The notes under the pieces are model-generated. The model was not told the origin of the DNA. It did no database searches and saw nothing but the letters and a program-made list of their open reading frames with translations. From JAJXWB01 sp964634325 (GTDB lineage: Bacteria; Pseudomonadota; Alphaproteobacteria; Rhizobiales; Beijerinckiaceae), in assembly GCA_964634325.1 (NCBI GenBank), contig CAZWJF010000013.1, positions 1 through 64,000 of the forward strand: a stretch of DNA of 64,000 bases. The letters run 5' to 3'. The position numbers and the translations under genes are program-made. This document shows, piece by piece, positions 32,973 through 42,372 of the stretch; position 1 is the stretch's first letter, and the number at the start of each line of letters is the position of its first letter.

Positions 32973-34847
32973 CTAACCCTCGACGACGATCACATCTTCA
33001 TCGGGCGTCTCGGCGTAGAGCCGCTCCACCAGCGCGCTGCGTCGGTCGAGCGCGGCGCGCTGGTTGATGTAGCCCTTGTCGGTGAGTTCGTTGCCGTCGA
33101 TCGACGGCGGCTCCGTCATCAGCATCACGCGTGAAATGCGCATGGACGATCCGTGCGTCGCCTCGTTGTGCGCGTGCAGCGACTTGCGCAGATGGTCCTT
33201 GATGAGCGGATCGTGCACGAGCTCCGCCAGCGACGCGTTCACCTTGCCGGCGACGAGGCGGCAGGCTTCGAGATTTGGCCAGGCGAGCAGCGCGACATAT
33301 TCGCGGTCCTGCCCCGCGACCAGCGCATCCTGGATGACCGGGCTCGCCGCCGCAATTGCGGCCACGCGCAGAGACCCGACATGCACGAACGTGCCCGAGG
33401 TCAGTTTGAAATCTTCCACCACGCGTCCCGCGAAGATCAGCCCCTTCGTGGGATCGTTCGGATCGACGAAAGTCCCCGCGTCGCCGATCTTGTAATAGCC
33501 CTCCTCGTCGAAGGCCTTTGCGGTCAAATCGGGCTGGCGGTAGTAGCCCGGCGTCACGATCACCGAGCGAATGCGCATTTCATACTTGGGACCGGCAGGA
33601 ACCATCTTCAGTTCGACGCCGGGATGCGGCAGGCCGATGAGGCCGACGCGCTCCGTCTCCCAATAGGTCGAGGTTGCAGTCGGCGCCGTCTCGGTCGAAC
33701 CCCAGCCCGTGAAGAAGACGATGCGATTGCCCGTGTACTTCACCGCCAACCGCTGCATGCGCACGTAGAGATCGTCGGGCAGCGTCGCGCCGCCGTAGCC
33801 GAGGATATTGAGGTCCTTGAAGAAGGAGCGCGCCAGCGCGTCGTCTTTCTCGAGCGCGGTGGCGAGCACGGCGAAGCCCGCCGGCACGTTGGTGTAGTAG
33901 GTCGGCGAAATCTCTCGCAGATTGCGCAGCGTTTCGTCGAACATGCCGGGAATCGGCCGCCCGTCGTCGATGTAGAGCGTGCCGCCGTCGGCGAGCAGGG
34001 CGTGGAAACCGGCGTTGCCGCCCATCGTATGGTTCCACGGCAGCCAGTCGAGCACGACCATGCGGGGGTCGCTCTCTTTCCGCTTGCGCGTCATCTGGCC
34101 CATCACGACATTGGCGCACATCATCTCCTGCGTGTTGACGACCGCCTTGGGCATGCCGGTGGAGCCCGAGGTGAAGAGCAACTTGCCGACCGTTTTCGGC
34201 CCTATCGCTGCAAGCGCCCTGTCGACGGCATCGGTTCGCTTCGTCGCGACGAGCGCGTCCCAGGCGCGGCTCTCGACGCCTTCCGGCGCGCGCTCGACAT
34301 GGATCACGGTCGCGCCGCTCAGATCGAGCGCTTTCAGCGCGCGGCCGAACGCGACGCCGTCCTGAACCATAACGACGCCGGGTTTGATGAGGTCGAATAT
34401 GTAGCGCAGCTTCGCGTGGTCCTGGCTCATCAGCGAATAGGCCGGCGACACGGGCGCGACCGGAATTCCAGCCTGCATGCCGGCCTGCGTCATCAGCGCG
34501 TGTTCGATCGAATTGCCTGAGAGAATGGCGATCGGCTGCTCGGGCGAAAGCTTCATGTCGAGCAGCGCCTGCGTCAGCGCGTCGACGTCGCGCTTGGCTT
34601 CGGCGTAGGTCACTTTCTTCCACGCGCGATCCGGCCCGCGACGCTGGGCGAGCCAGACTTGGTCGGGCCGCTCCTGCGACCAGCGTTCGAGATAGAGCGG
34701 AATGCAACGCTGGTATGCGTCGAGCGGAATGCGCTGGCGCAGAATGATCTCGCCATTCGCGCGGCGTTCGGCGTCGATTTCCCGCGGCAGGAAATCAATG
34801 GGTTTGAACGGCGCTATCGGCGCCGTCATCGGTGCTTGGTCGTTCAT
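32973..34847 (-). CDS. Feruloyl-CoA synthase (ANL superfamily)
   Basis: This 624-residue adenylate-forming enzyme has the AMP-binding signature LLFTSGSTGMPKAVVNTQEM, the aromatic-pocket and adenine motifs FTGWGSTETAPT, and a hinge near LIFAGRVVEDFKLTSGTFVHVG. The last motif, with V-V-E-D-F-K-L in place of the usual R-x-D-x-K pattern, is distinctive of feruloyl-CoA synthases. It activates ferulate or related hydroxycinnamates with ATP and CoA. GGGGAAC precedes ATG 34847. The enoyl-CoA hydratase/vanillin genes usually linked to it are not adjacent, so other aryl acids are possible substrates. Confidence 0.85.
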   Translation of the reverse strand: MNDQAPMTAPIAPFKPIDFLPREIDAERRANGEIILRQRIPLDAYQRCIPLYLERWSQERPDQVWLAQRRGPDRAWKKVTYAEAKRDVDALTQALLDMKLSPEQPIAILSGNSIEHALMTQAGMQAGIPVAPVSPAYSLMSQDHAKLRYIFDLIKPGVVMVQDGVAFGRALKALDLSGATVIHVERAPEGVESRAWDALVATKRTDAVDRALAAIGPKTVGKLLFTSGSTGMPKAVVNTQEMMCANVVMGQMTRKRKESDPRMVVLDWLPWNHTMGGNAGFHALLADGGTLYIDDGRPIPGMFDETLRNLREISPTYYTNVPAGFAVLATALEKDDALARSFFKDLNILGYGGATLPDDLYVRMQRLAVKYTGNRIVFFTGWGSTETAPTATSTYWETERVGLIGLPHPGVELKMVPAGPKYEMRIRSVIVTPGYYRQPDLTAKAFDEEGYYKIGDAGTFVDPNDPTKGLIFAGRVVEDFKLTSGTFVHVGSLRVAAIAAASPVIQDALVAGQDREYVALLAWPNLEACRLVAGKVNASLAELVHDPLIKDHLRKSLHAHNEATHGSSMRISRVMLMTEPPSIDGNELTDKGYINQRAALDRRSALVERLYAETPDEDVIVVEG

Positions 34848-34992
34848 GAGCGTTCCCCGCAGGCCCGAAAGCCCGTATTTGTTTGCGCCGATTGTCGGCG
34901 TCGCCGACGGGCCGCGTCAAGTTCGCGGACTTGTCGAATGCGGCCGCGCGACCCTAACATTCGCCTGACGCATGAAGCCTTTGGAGCATCGC

Positions 34993-36153
34993 ATGGACGT
35001 TCTCGACAGGATCAGGGGATTTGCGGACCGGCTCACCGAAATCCGCCGCGACATACATGCGCATCCCGAGATCGGTTTCGAGGAGACGCGCACGGCCGGC
35101 CTTGTCGCCCGCGAACTCGAATCATACGGCGTCGAGGTTCATACGGGCCTCGGCAAGACCGGCGTGGTCGGCGTCGTCAAAGGCAAAGGCGGGGACGGCA
35201 AACGGATCGGCCTGCGCGCCGACATGGACGCGCTGCCGATGGACGAACTCACCAACCTGCCCTGGTCGTCCAGGAATCCCGGCAAGTTTCACGGCTGCGG
35301 CCACGACGGACACACGACCATGTTGCTCGGAGCGGCGCGGTATCTCGCAGAGACGCGCGATTTCTCCGGCGAGGTGGCGCTCATTTTCCAGCCCGCCGAG
35401 GAAGGCCTCGGCGGCGCGCGCGCCATGATCGCCGATGGTTTGTTCGAACGCTTTCCCTGCGACGAGGTCTATGCGCTTCACAACTGGCCGGGCGGGCCGC
35501 TCGGCAAGGTCAGTATGCGCACAGGCGCGGCCATGGCGGGCGCGGATTTCTTCGACATCCGCATCACGGGCAAGGGCGCGCATGGCGCCATGCCGGAGAA
35601 TTCCTGCGATCCGATCATGATCGGCGCGGCGCTCGCGCAATCCATCCAGACCATCGTCAGCCGCAACGCGCCGCCGCTGAAAAGCGCGGTCGTCTCGATC
35701 ACCAAGTTCAATTCCGGTTCGGCCTACAACGTGATCCCCGAAACCGCGCATCTGGCCGGCACGATCCGCATCTTCGACGACAAGGTGCGCAAGCTCGTCG
35801 AAAAACGCATGCGCGAGCTCTGCGCGGGATTCGCGACGGCCTATGGCGCCAGGATCGACGTCGACATTCGCGACATATTCTCGGTGCTGCGCAACGCCGA
35901 GGCGCAGACGCACGCCATGGCCGACGCTGCGGCCGAATTGTTCGGCGTCGAAAATGTCGAGACGGACGCCGAGCCCAAGATGGGCTCGGAGGATTTCGCC
36001 GACATGTCCATGGCGGCGCCCGGCGCCTATGTCTGGCTCGGCATGGGGCCAGGCCCCGCCGTGCACAATCCCGGCTACGTGTTCAACGACGAGATCCTGC
36101 CGATCGGCGCCGCTCTGCTCGCGCGCGTTGCGGAGAAGCGCTTGGCCGGCTGA
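34993..36153 (+). CDS. M20-family amidohydrolase (hippurate hydrolase-like)
   Basis: This 386-residue metallohydrolase of the AmhX/HipO/ILR1 group has the pattern RRDIHAHPEIGFEETRTAG, the metal site GCGHDGHTTMLLG and the catalytic pair QPAEEGLGGA. A dimerisation insertion begins around ITGKGAHGAMPEN, and the late metal ligand is in GSEDFADMS. It cleaves N-acyl amino acids such as N-benzoylglycine. ATG 34993 is chosen because GGAG lies 7 bp upstream; ATG 34972 is also in frame. It abuts the tail of the MipA gene (no gap). Confidence 0.92.
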   Translation: MDVLDRIRGFADRLTEIRRDIHAHPEIGFEETRTAGLVARELESYGVEVHTGLGKTGVVGVVKGKGGDGKRIGLRADMDALPMDELTNLPWSSRNPGKFHGCGHDGHTTMLLGAARYLAETRDFSGEVALIFQPAEEGLGGARAMIADGLFERFPCDEVYALHNWPGGPLGKVSMRTGAAMAGADFFDIRITGKGAHGAMPENSCDPIMIGAALAQSIQTIVSRNAPPLKSAVVSITKFNSGSAYNVIPETAHLAGTIRIFDDKVRKLVEKRMRELCAGFATAYGARIDVDIRDIFSVLRNAEAQTHAMADAAAELFGVENVETDAEPKMGSEDFADMSMAAPGAYVWLGMGPGPAVHNPGYVFNDEILPIGAALLARVAEKRLAG

Positions 36154-36960
36154 TCAGAAGCCCGCCCAGTCGAAGGAATAGGCGACGATCGCGCCGATGG
36201 TGAGCTGGTTGCGGGACCCGAGCTTGTCGACCAGCGGGCTCGCGCTCGCTGAGCCGACAAGCCGGTTGTATCGAGCGTAAACCGTCGTGGTCCAGCTCTT
36301 CGACCATTCGTAGGAGACAGCGCCGGCGAGGCCTACGAGTTTTGGTCCGCCCTCCGCGCGATAGGCGCCGATATGGCCGTTGAGCCCCGCTTCAGCGGCG
36401 TTCGCGCCGAACAGCTTGTCCATGTAGCGCGTGTCGGCGAGCGACAGGCGCGGTCCGGCCGAGATTGTCCAGCGTCCGCGACGCTCGACCCAGTCGGCCG
36501 AAAGATCGACGATGTCGCCATGGTGGCCGATCAGCCCGCGTCGAACCTCGACGCGCGCGCGCAGTTTCTCCATCGGCCAAAATTCGGCGAACAGACCCGC
36601 CTCGATCGTCCAGTCGATGTCGTGCACGCCCTTCAGTTCGGTGTGTTCGACCGAACTGCGCGGTCCCTTCAGCTTGCCGACGACGCCCGCCTTCAGCCAG
36701 CCCTCGTCGTAGATCGCGAAGCCCGGCGAATCGTCGGGAGCCGAAAACGTCAAGGGCGTTCCTGCGCGCCGGATCGACAGGCCCGGCAGCAGATAGGGCG
36801 AGAGGTCCTTGGACCCCTCCCATGCAGGAGACAGACCGCCGTTGGCCTTGAGCGTGATCGTCCAGCCGGAGGAATTTTCATCGGCGGCGACGGCGGGAAG
36901 ACTGAAGTGGATCAGCGCGAGCGAAATCGCCACGGCGCAGGAATGACGGACTGAAAACAT
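36154..36960 (-). CDS. MipA/OmpV family outer membrane protein
   Basis: This outer membrane beta-barrel of about 268 residues has a signal peptide (AVAISLALIHFSLPAVAADE), alternating hydrophobic strands, the conserved beginning WTITLKANGGLSPAWEGSKDLSPYLLPGLSI and a C-terminal aromatic residue (SFDWAGF). MipA interacts with murein-synthesis proteins in E. coli, and OmpV-like proteins respond to osmolarity or act as small pores. ATG 36960 is preferred; GTG 36969 is in frame just upstream. It is downstream of matB on the same strand. Confidence 0.87.
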   Translation of the reverse strand: MFSVRHSCAVAISLALIHFSLPAVAADENSSGWTITLKANGGLSPAWEGSKDLSPYLLPGLSIRRAGTPLTFSAPDDSPGFAIYDEGWLKAGVVGKLKGPRSSVEHTELKGVHDIDWTIEAGLFAEFWPMEKLRARVEVRRGLIGHHGDIVDLSADWVERRGRWTISAGPRLSLADTRYMDKLFGANAAEAGLNGHIGAYRAEGGPKLVGLAGAVSYEWSKSWTTTVYARYNRLVGSASASPLVDKLGSRNQLTIGAIVAYSFDWAGF

Positions 36961-37059
36961 TGCGGACACTCGACCCGGCCGGGAGAGCGAATGTCGCGCG
37001 TTAGTGTTAATATGCGACGAGCGAACGTGGTGAAGATTCCGTTGCGCGTCGCGTCGCGC

Positions 37060-38592
37060 TCAATTCGAGTAGATCGACGTGTAACGGTCGCGCAGCACAT
37101 TCTTCTGCACCTTGCCCATGGTGTTGCGGGGCAGGTCGTCGACGAAGATGATCTTCTTCGGCAGCTTGAATTTCGCCAGCCGGCCGTAGAGCGCGCGCGC
37201 GATCGTCGCCTCGTCGATCTGCGAATTCTTCGTGCGCACCACGATCGCCGTGACGCCCTCGCCGAAATCGGGATGCGGCACGCCGATGATCGCGCTCTCC
37301 AGAACGCCCGGCAGTCCGTCTATCTCGGTCTCGATCTCCTTCGGATAGACGTTGAAGCCGCCTGTGATCACCAGATCCTTGCCGCGGCCGACGATGTGCA
37401 CGTAGTCGCGGTTGTCGATCATGCCGAGATCGCCGGTGATGAAGAAGCCGTCCGGCCGGAATTCCGCGGCCGTCTTCTCGGGCATGCGCCAGTAGCCCTT
37501 GAACACGTTCGGTCCCTTCACCTCGATCATGCCGATTTCGCCCTTCGGCATGAGCGCGCCGGTTTCGGGATCGGCGATGCGCAGCGAGACGCCGGGCAGG
37601 GGAAAGCCGACCGTGCCGGGAACGCGATCGCCGTCGTAGGGGTTCGACGTGATCATGTTGGTCTCGGTCATGCCGTAACGTTCGAGAATGGCCTGGCCCG
37701 TGCGCGCGGAAAATTCGCGATGCGTTTCGGCGAGCAACGGCGCCGAACCGGAAATGAACAGCCGCATATGCGCTGTCGCTTCCTTCGTGAGACCGGGATG
37801 TTGCAAGAGCCGCGTGTAAAAGGTCGGCACGCCCATCAGGCTCGTCGCGCGCGGCATGTAGGACATGACCTGATCGGCGTCGAATTTCGGCAGGAATATC
37901 ATCGAGCCGCCGGCCATCAGCAACACGTTGATCGCCACGAACAGGCCGTGCGTGTGATAGATCGGGAGCGCATGGATCAACGTGTCTTCGGACGTGAAAC
38001 GCCAGTAATCGACCAGCGTGCGCGCGTTGGAGGCCAGATTCTCTTGCGTGATCATGGCGCCCTTGGAGCGCCCCGTCGTGCCGGACGTGTAGAGAATGCC
38101 GGCCAGGTCGTCCGGTCCCCGCTCGACGTCGGCGAAGGTCGGCGCGCAGAAGCGCGCGCGCTCGGACATCGAGCCGCGTCCATTGGCGTCGAGCGTCTCG
38201 ACATGCGCGACTTTGGCGGCCGTCGAAGCGCTGGCCAGTTCGTCCTTGCGCGCGGGATCGCAGACGAAGACCGTCGGCTCGGCGTCGGTAAGGAAATATT
38301 CGATTTCCGCCGCCGTGTAGGCGGTGTTGAGCGGCAGGAAAACCGCGCCCGCGCGCGCGCAGCCGAGATAGAGCAACACGGCCTGTAATGACTTCTCGAC
38401 CTGCACGGCGACGCGATCGCCGGGCTTCACGCCGAGCGCGACGAGGGCGCCCGCCATACGGGCTGCGCCCGCGTCCACGTCGCCGTAAGTGAAGCGGGCG
38501 CCGTCCTGCGTCTCGAAGGCGAGCTTGCCGGGCTCGGGAAAGCGCGAGGACAATTGGGCGTAGAGATGCGCGGCCATGGCCAAGTCCGTCAT
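37060..38592 (-). CDS. matB: Malonyl-CoA synthetase
   Basis: This 510-residue ANL-family enzyme makes malonyl-CoA from malonate, CoA and ATP. It has the AMP-binding motif LYTSGTTGRSKGAMITQENL, ALPIYHTHGLFVAIN, GSAPLLAE, YGMTETNM, the hinge GRGKDLVITGGFNVYPKEIE and the C-terminal catalytic lysine in PRNTMGKVQK. These fit MatB rather than acetyl-CoA synthetase. It follows the malonyl-CoA decarboxylase gene, forming the malonate pathway pair. The annotated ATG lies inside a palindromic intergenic repeat, and ATG 38577 (five codons later, MAAHLY) is a reasonable alternative. Confidence 0.92.
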   Translation of the reverse strand: MTDLAMAAHLYAQLSSRFPEPGKLAFETQDGARFTYGDVDAGAARMAGALVALGVKPGDRVAVQVEKSLQAVLLYLGCARAGAVFLPLNTAYTAAEIEYFLTDAEPTVFVCDPARKDELASASTAAKVAHVETLDANGRGSMSERARFCAPTFADVERGPDDLAGILYTSGTTGRSKGAMITQENLASNARTLVDYWRFTSEDTLIHALPIYHTHGLFVAINVLLMAGGSMIFLPKFDADQVMSYMPRATSLMGVPTFYTRLLQHPGLTKEATAHMRLFISGSAPLLAETHREFSARTGQAILERYGMTETNMITSNPYDGDRVPGTVGFPLPGVSLRIADPETGALMPKGEIGMIEVKGPNVFKGYWRMPEKTAAEFRPDGFFITGDLGMIDNRDYVHIVGRGKDLVITGGFNVYPKEIETEIDGLPGVLESAIIGVPHPDFGEGVTAIVVRTKNSQIDEATIARALYGRLAKFKLPKKIIFVDDLPRNTMGKVQKNVLRDRYTSIYSN

Positions 38593-38666
38593 TGCAAGCG
38601 ATGCAATCCATCCCCGGAACCGGGGAGGCGCAGGTGGATCGATAGCTTCGCTTCGCTCGCAACGAC
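38588..38666. repeat. Palindromic intergenic repeat overlapping the matB start
   Basis: The outer arms GTCATTGCAAGCG (38588–38600) and CGCTCGCAACGAC (38654–38666) are complementary at 11 of 13 positions. An inner stem CCCCGG/CCGGGG is near 38612–38626, and GCAATCCA/GGTGGAT arms form another layer. This is the GTCATTGCGAGCG…GCAATCCA type of Rhizobiales intergenic palindrome. It occupies most of the matA–matB gap and contains the matB start codon at 38590–38592. Confidence 0.65.
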
Positions 38667-38693
38667 GGCGGAGTCAACGGGCGCGCGCTTCGA

Positions 38694-40061
38694 TCACCCC
38701 TGCGCGAAGCTCGGCGCGGTAATGCCGAAAATCGCTCGTTCGCCCTTCAGCATCCGTTTGACGGCGGCCGAGGCGGCGACCTCGCCCTGGTTGGCGAAGG
38801 CCTCGTGGTTCTTCTCGATTTCGTCGAGATCGTAGAGATAGTTGACCATGAATCCCGCGGATTCCTTCAGTCCCTTGCGGGAGAGATCGCCCATCCAGTC
38901 GATGCGTTCGAGCCGCGCGCCGTTGCCGAGATGGAAGCGGGCGACCGGATCGACCACGCGCCCGTCCGGCCTGCGCGCCTTCAGGAAGTAATGCGCGGCC
39001 AGCGGCTCGAGAATCTTGCGGAGCCGTTCGGCCTGCTCAGCATCCGCAGTCCAGGCCGGATCGTCCAGATTTTCGAACGCGCCCCTCGCGTCCGCTTCGA
39101 TCGGAACGTCATCGGCTTTGACAAGCCAGCTCCGGAAACCGGGGACGGGCGAAAGCGTGACGAAGGTCTCGACTCGCGGCAACTCGCGGCGCAATTCCTC
39201 CACTACCTGCTTGATCAGGAAATTGCCGAACGTAACGCCGGCGAGCCCCTGCTGGCAGTTGGAGATCGAATAGAACACGGCGACGCGCGCGCGCTCCGCC
39301 GGCGTCGGGGTGCGGTCGCGCGCCAGCAGCGGCGCAATGGCGCCGGGAATTTGTTCGACCAGCGCCACTTCGACGAAGATCAGCGGCTCGTCGATCAGCG
39401 CGGGATGAAAGAAGGCGTAGCAGCGCCGGTCCGGCGGATCGATGCGCCGGCGAAGATCGTCCCAGTCGTGAATCTCGTGAACGGCTTCATAGCGGATGAT
39501 CCGCTCCAGAATGCTGGCGGGCGTCGACCAGTCGATCCGCCGCAGCACGAGAAAACCGCGATTGAACCAGGAGGCGAACAGGTGCGTGAAGTCCTTGTCG
39601 ACCGACGCCAGCGCCGAATTCGCGCGCAATTCCTCCAGAAGATCGGCGCGCATCTCCACGAGCGCCTGTGTTCCGCCGGGCGCCCGATTGAGCCGGCGGA
39701 ACAATTCCAGGCGGCGCGGTTCGGAGGAGTAGTGGAGTTCGGCCGCGTTGCGGTCGGTCGGCTCCGCGCGCCAGCGCTCCAGCGCCTTGGCGAGACGGTC
39801 GTGATTGGCGCCGAATTCGTCGGCGAGCGCGATGAAGAAAGCGCGCCGGCCGTCGGCGTCGAGCGACCGATACCGCGCGAGAACCTCGGCGGCGATGGCG
39901 ACGCCTGAAGCTTCGCCGCGGCCCGACAGCAGGGCGCGGCACAGGTCGATCAGACTGCCGGCCCGGCCGGCGGCGTCCTGCGGCCAGGACTTGAGGCGCA
40001 GCAAGGTGCGGCCGCGTTCGGTGATCGTGGACAGGAGATCGGAGAAGAAGGCGTTCGGCAT
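38694..40061 (-). CDS. Malonyl-CoA decarboxylase
   Basis: This 455-residue MCD has an N-terminal helical domain (residues about 1–180) and a GNAT-fold catalytic domain. The latter shows the family motifs HPALIDEPLIFVEVALVEQIP, FYSISNCQQGLAGVTFGNFLIK, FVTLSPVPGF (catalytic Ser region) and a final HLGNGARLERIDW–MVNYLYDLDEIEKNHE. It converts malonyl-CoA to acetyl-CoA and CO2. With matB downstream it forms a malonate-utilising pair. The symbol matA is used for this role in rhizobia. No malonate transporter gene is adjacent. Confidence 0.93.
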   Translation of the reverse strand: MPNAFFSDLLSTITERGRTLLRLKSWPQDAAGRAGSLIDLCRALLSGRGEASGVAIAAEVLARYRSLDADGRRAFFIALADEFGANHDRLAKALERWRAEPTDRNAAELHYSSEPRRLELFRRLNRAPGGTQALVEMRADLLEELRANSALASVDKDFTHLFASWFNRGFLVLRRIDWSTPASILERIIRYEAVHEIHDWDDLRRRIDPPDRRCYAFFHPALIDEPLIFVEVALVEQIPGAIAPLLARDRTPTPAERARVAVFYSISNCQQGLAGVTFGNFLIKQVVEELRRELPRVETFVTLSPVPGFRSWLVKADDVPIEADARGAFENLDDPAWTADAEQAERLRKILEPLAAHYFLKARRPDGRVVDPVARFHLGNGARLERIDWMGDLSRKGLKESAGFMVNYLYDLDEIEKNHEAFANQGEVAASAAVKRMLKGERAIFGITAPSFAQG

Positions 40062-40129
40062 GCCTTCACTATACAGGCGATTGCGGCAATGCGACGAACG
40101 CGCGTCGGGCGGCCCGATTCAATTCGCCG

Positions 40130-40876
40130 TCAGAAAGGCTCGCACACGACCGGGCCGTTCGCCTTGACCTCGGCCTTGAGGGCGACGTCGACCCGAACCT
40201 CGACAGGAAGCTCCAGCCGGCTTTCCTGCGACGGCTGCGCTCCCGCGGCCTTGTAGGCTGCGGCGCAAAGTTGCGGGCTTGGCGTCTGTTTCGCTGCGCT
40301 CGCCGGCAATTTTCCTTCCGCTGCGACGCGCGCCCAGCACGCGCGGGCGTTCGCCATCAGAGAACAGGATTCCGAAGGCGTGACGTCGCGCCGGTAGCGC
40401 AGGCTCAAGGCGCCGCTGTCGAGCGAGACGGCGTCGATGCGCGCGCCAAAACCGCTGGTGTCCTTGAACAGCAGGCGTCCGCTCGCCGCGTCCAAGATCG
40501 CAAAGTCGCGATTCTGCTCCAGCGAACCTTCGAAGATCAGAAATGCGCCCTTGCGGCCCGCAAACGCTGTGGTCGCATTTTCGTCAGCGGCCTTGAGGGC
40601 GGTTTCGCCGGCGGCTTTCGCTTCCCCGCACGGAGCATCCTTGACGCGCACGACAATCGGCGTTTCCGCGCCGCCCTCGCCTTGCAGGGGCGTGCGCGAT
40701 TTCAGCATGAAATCCGGAAAATAGACGCAAACGGTCTCGTACTTGCGGCTCTTCGTCTTCCTGGTCGCGAGCGGCTTGTCGTAGGCCGGCGCCGGTGGAT
40801 CGCCGGGCGCGGCCGCAAGCGGCGCGGACAGGGCGATGGGCAAAAGAATCGCCAGACCGGCGCGCAGGGGGCGCAT
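40130..40876 (-). CDS. Exported protein, unknown function
   Basis: This 248-residue protein has a signal peptide (RAGLAILLPIALSAPLAAA). The mature region has no recognised fold. It contains several cysteines spread along the sequence (ETVCVYFPD, DAPCGEAK, ESCSLMA, RACWAR, QLCAAAY, VVCEPF), which suggests a disulfide-stabilised periplasmic protein. It begins 14 bp after the phaZ stop on the same strand and may be co-transcribed with phaZ. Codon usage is like the neighbours. Confidence 0.7.
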   Translation of the reverse strand: MRPLRAGLAILLPIALSAPLAAAPGDPPAPAYDKPLATRKTKSRKYETVCVYFPDFMLKSRTPLQGEGGAETPIVVRVKDAPCGEAKAAGETALKAADENATTAFAGRKGAFLIFEGSLEQNRDFAILDAASGRLLFKDTSGFGARIDAVSLDSGALSLRYRRDVTPSESCSLMANARACWARVAAEGKLPASAAKQTPSPQLCAAAYKAAGAQPSQESRLELPVEVRVDVALKAEVKANGPVVCEPF

Positions 40877-40890
40877 GATCTCTTAAGCCC

Positions 40891-42108
40891 CTATTCGCTC
40901 GACAAAATGGCGTTGCGCACCAGCGGATAGATCTGCGCTTCCCACTTCTTGCCGGAGAAGACGCCGTAATGGCCGACGCCGGCCTGAAGATGATGGCGCT
41001 TGCGGTAAGGCTTGAGGCTCGCGCACAGGTCGTGCGCCGCCAGCGTCTGCCCGACCGAGCAGATGTCGTCGCGTTCGCCTTCGACCGTCAGCAGCGTCGT
41101 CTTGCGGATCGCTTTGGGGTTGACCGTGCGGCCCTCGAATTTCAGCTCGCCCTTGGCCAGCGCATATTCCTGGAACACCAGCCGCACCGTCTCGAGATAG
41201 AATTCCGCCGTCAGATCCAGCACGGCGAAATATTCGTCGTAGAACGTCTTGGTCTGGTTGGCCTTCTCCATCTCGCCGGCGGCGAGATTGTTGTAGAGGT
41301 CGACATGCGCCTTCACATGCCGGTCGAGGTTCATCGACATGAAGGCGGTCAGCTGCATGAAGCCGGGATAGACGAGTCGTCCCGCGCCCTTGAAACGATG
41401 CGGCACCAACGCGACGAGATTCTTTTCGAACCAGTCGATCGGGCGCGTCGTGGCGAGCTCGTTCACCTTGGTCGGGTTGAGGCGACAGTCGATCGGGCCG
41501 GCCATCAGCGTCAGGCTCGCCGGCGTCGCCGGATTGTCTTCCTCCGCCATCAGCGCCGTCGCCGCGAGCGACTGCACGCAGGGCTGGCACACGGCGACGA
41601 TGTGCGCGCCCGGCCCGAGCTTCTCGAGAAACGTGATGACATGGCGAATATAGCCGTCCATGCCGAACGGGCCGGCCGACAAGGGCACGTCGCGGGCGTT
41701 GTGCCAGTCCGTAATATAGACGTCATTGTCCGCGAGCAGGGTGTGCACCGTGTTGCGCAGCAAGGTCGCAAAATGGCCCGAAAGCGGCGCTACGAGCAGC
41801 ACCCTCGGCTGGGCGACGTCGATGTCTTTACGAAACCGCAGGAGCGAGCCGAATGGCGTCGAGAAAACGACTTCCTCGGTGACCCCGACTTCCCTGTTGC
41901 CGACCTTCACCGAGGCGATGCCGTAAGGCGGACGATGGTGCGTCAGACGCGCGCGCGTCATCAGTTCGTACGCCGCAGACACATTGCTGACGAACGGGAG
42001 GCCCGACCTGGCGAGCCACGAGCCCTCGAGCACGTCCAGCGCGGACCTGGCGAAGACGCGAAATGGGTCTATCAGGTCGTCTTGCGCCTGATAGGCGTAA
42101 TACATCAT
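40891..42108 (-). CDS. phaZ: Intracellular polyhydroxyalkanoate depolymerase
   Basis: This 405-residue PhaZ of the cytoplasmic, short-chain-length PHB type (Cupriavidus PhaZ1-like) lacks a signal peptide. It has the N-terminal MMYYAYQAQDDLIDPFR, YITDWHNARDVPLSAG, the nucleophile elbow VAVCQPCVQS (catalytic Cys in place of Ser), an aspartate in VEGERDDICSV and the C-terminal histidine AGVGHYGVFSGKKW. It mobilises native PHB granules. ATG 42108 fits the family; TTG 42117 is an in-frame alternative. Upstream DNA carries AGCATG-CTGC-CATGCT. Confidence 0.92.
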   Translation of the reverse strand: MMYYAYQAQDDLIDPFRVFARSALDVLEGSWLARSGLPFVSNVSAAYELMTRARLTHHRPPYGIASVKVGNREVGVTEEVVFSTPFGSLLRFRKDIDVAQPRVLLVAPLSGHFATLLRNTVHTLLADNDVYITDWHNARDVPLSAGPFGMDGYIRHVITFLEKLGPGAHIVAVCQPCVQSLAATALMAEEDNPATPASLTLMAGPIDCRLNPTKVNELATTRPIDWFEKNLVALVPHRFKGAGRLVYPGFMQLTAFMSMNLDRHVKAHVDLYNNLAAGEMEKANQTKTFYDEYFAVLDLTAEFYLETVRLVFQEYALAKGELKFEGRTVNPKAIRKTTLLTVEGERDDICSVGQTLAAHDLCASLKPYRKRHHLQAGVGHYGVFSGKKWEAQIYPLVRNAILSSE

Positions 42109-42155
42109 GCGCTGCAACGGCTACCCCGCGCTCCAGCCCCACCCGAGGCGTATGG

Positions 42156-42171
42156 AGCATGCTGCCATGCT
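42156..42171. promoter_or_regulatory. Inverted repeat upstream of phaZ
   Basis: AGCATG (42156–42161) and CATGCT (42166–42171) flank CTGC, 48 bp upstream of the phaZ ATG. TGC/GCA-rich dyads are typical of PhaR-type regulation of PHB genes, but the match is loose. Confidence 0.35.
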
Positions 42172-42372
42172 AAGATGGTGCAGCGCAACCTGCGATAAGA
42201 CTTTTGGCTCGGTCTGGCATGTGATTTGGAACAATGCGGCCAACAGGCGGTAAAGACACAACACTTGCCTGAGAAATCGGCGCCCTGCGCGCCATTAGGA
42301 CACCCGGCGCCCCGTTCGTCGCATACCGCATTGCGAAAAACGTGGTAGGCTGCCGAGACCCGGAGGAAGACG

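Noticed and set aside
42109..42372. Small genes in the 264-bp gap between phaZ and the GST gene
   Set aside because: Only short frames without RBS or sensible protein sequence. The gap holds the two divergent promoters and one dyad.
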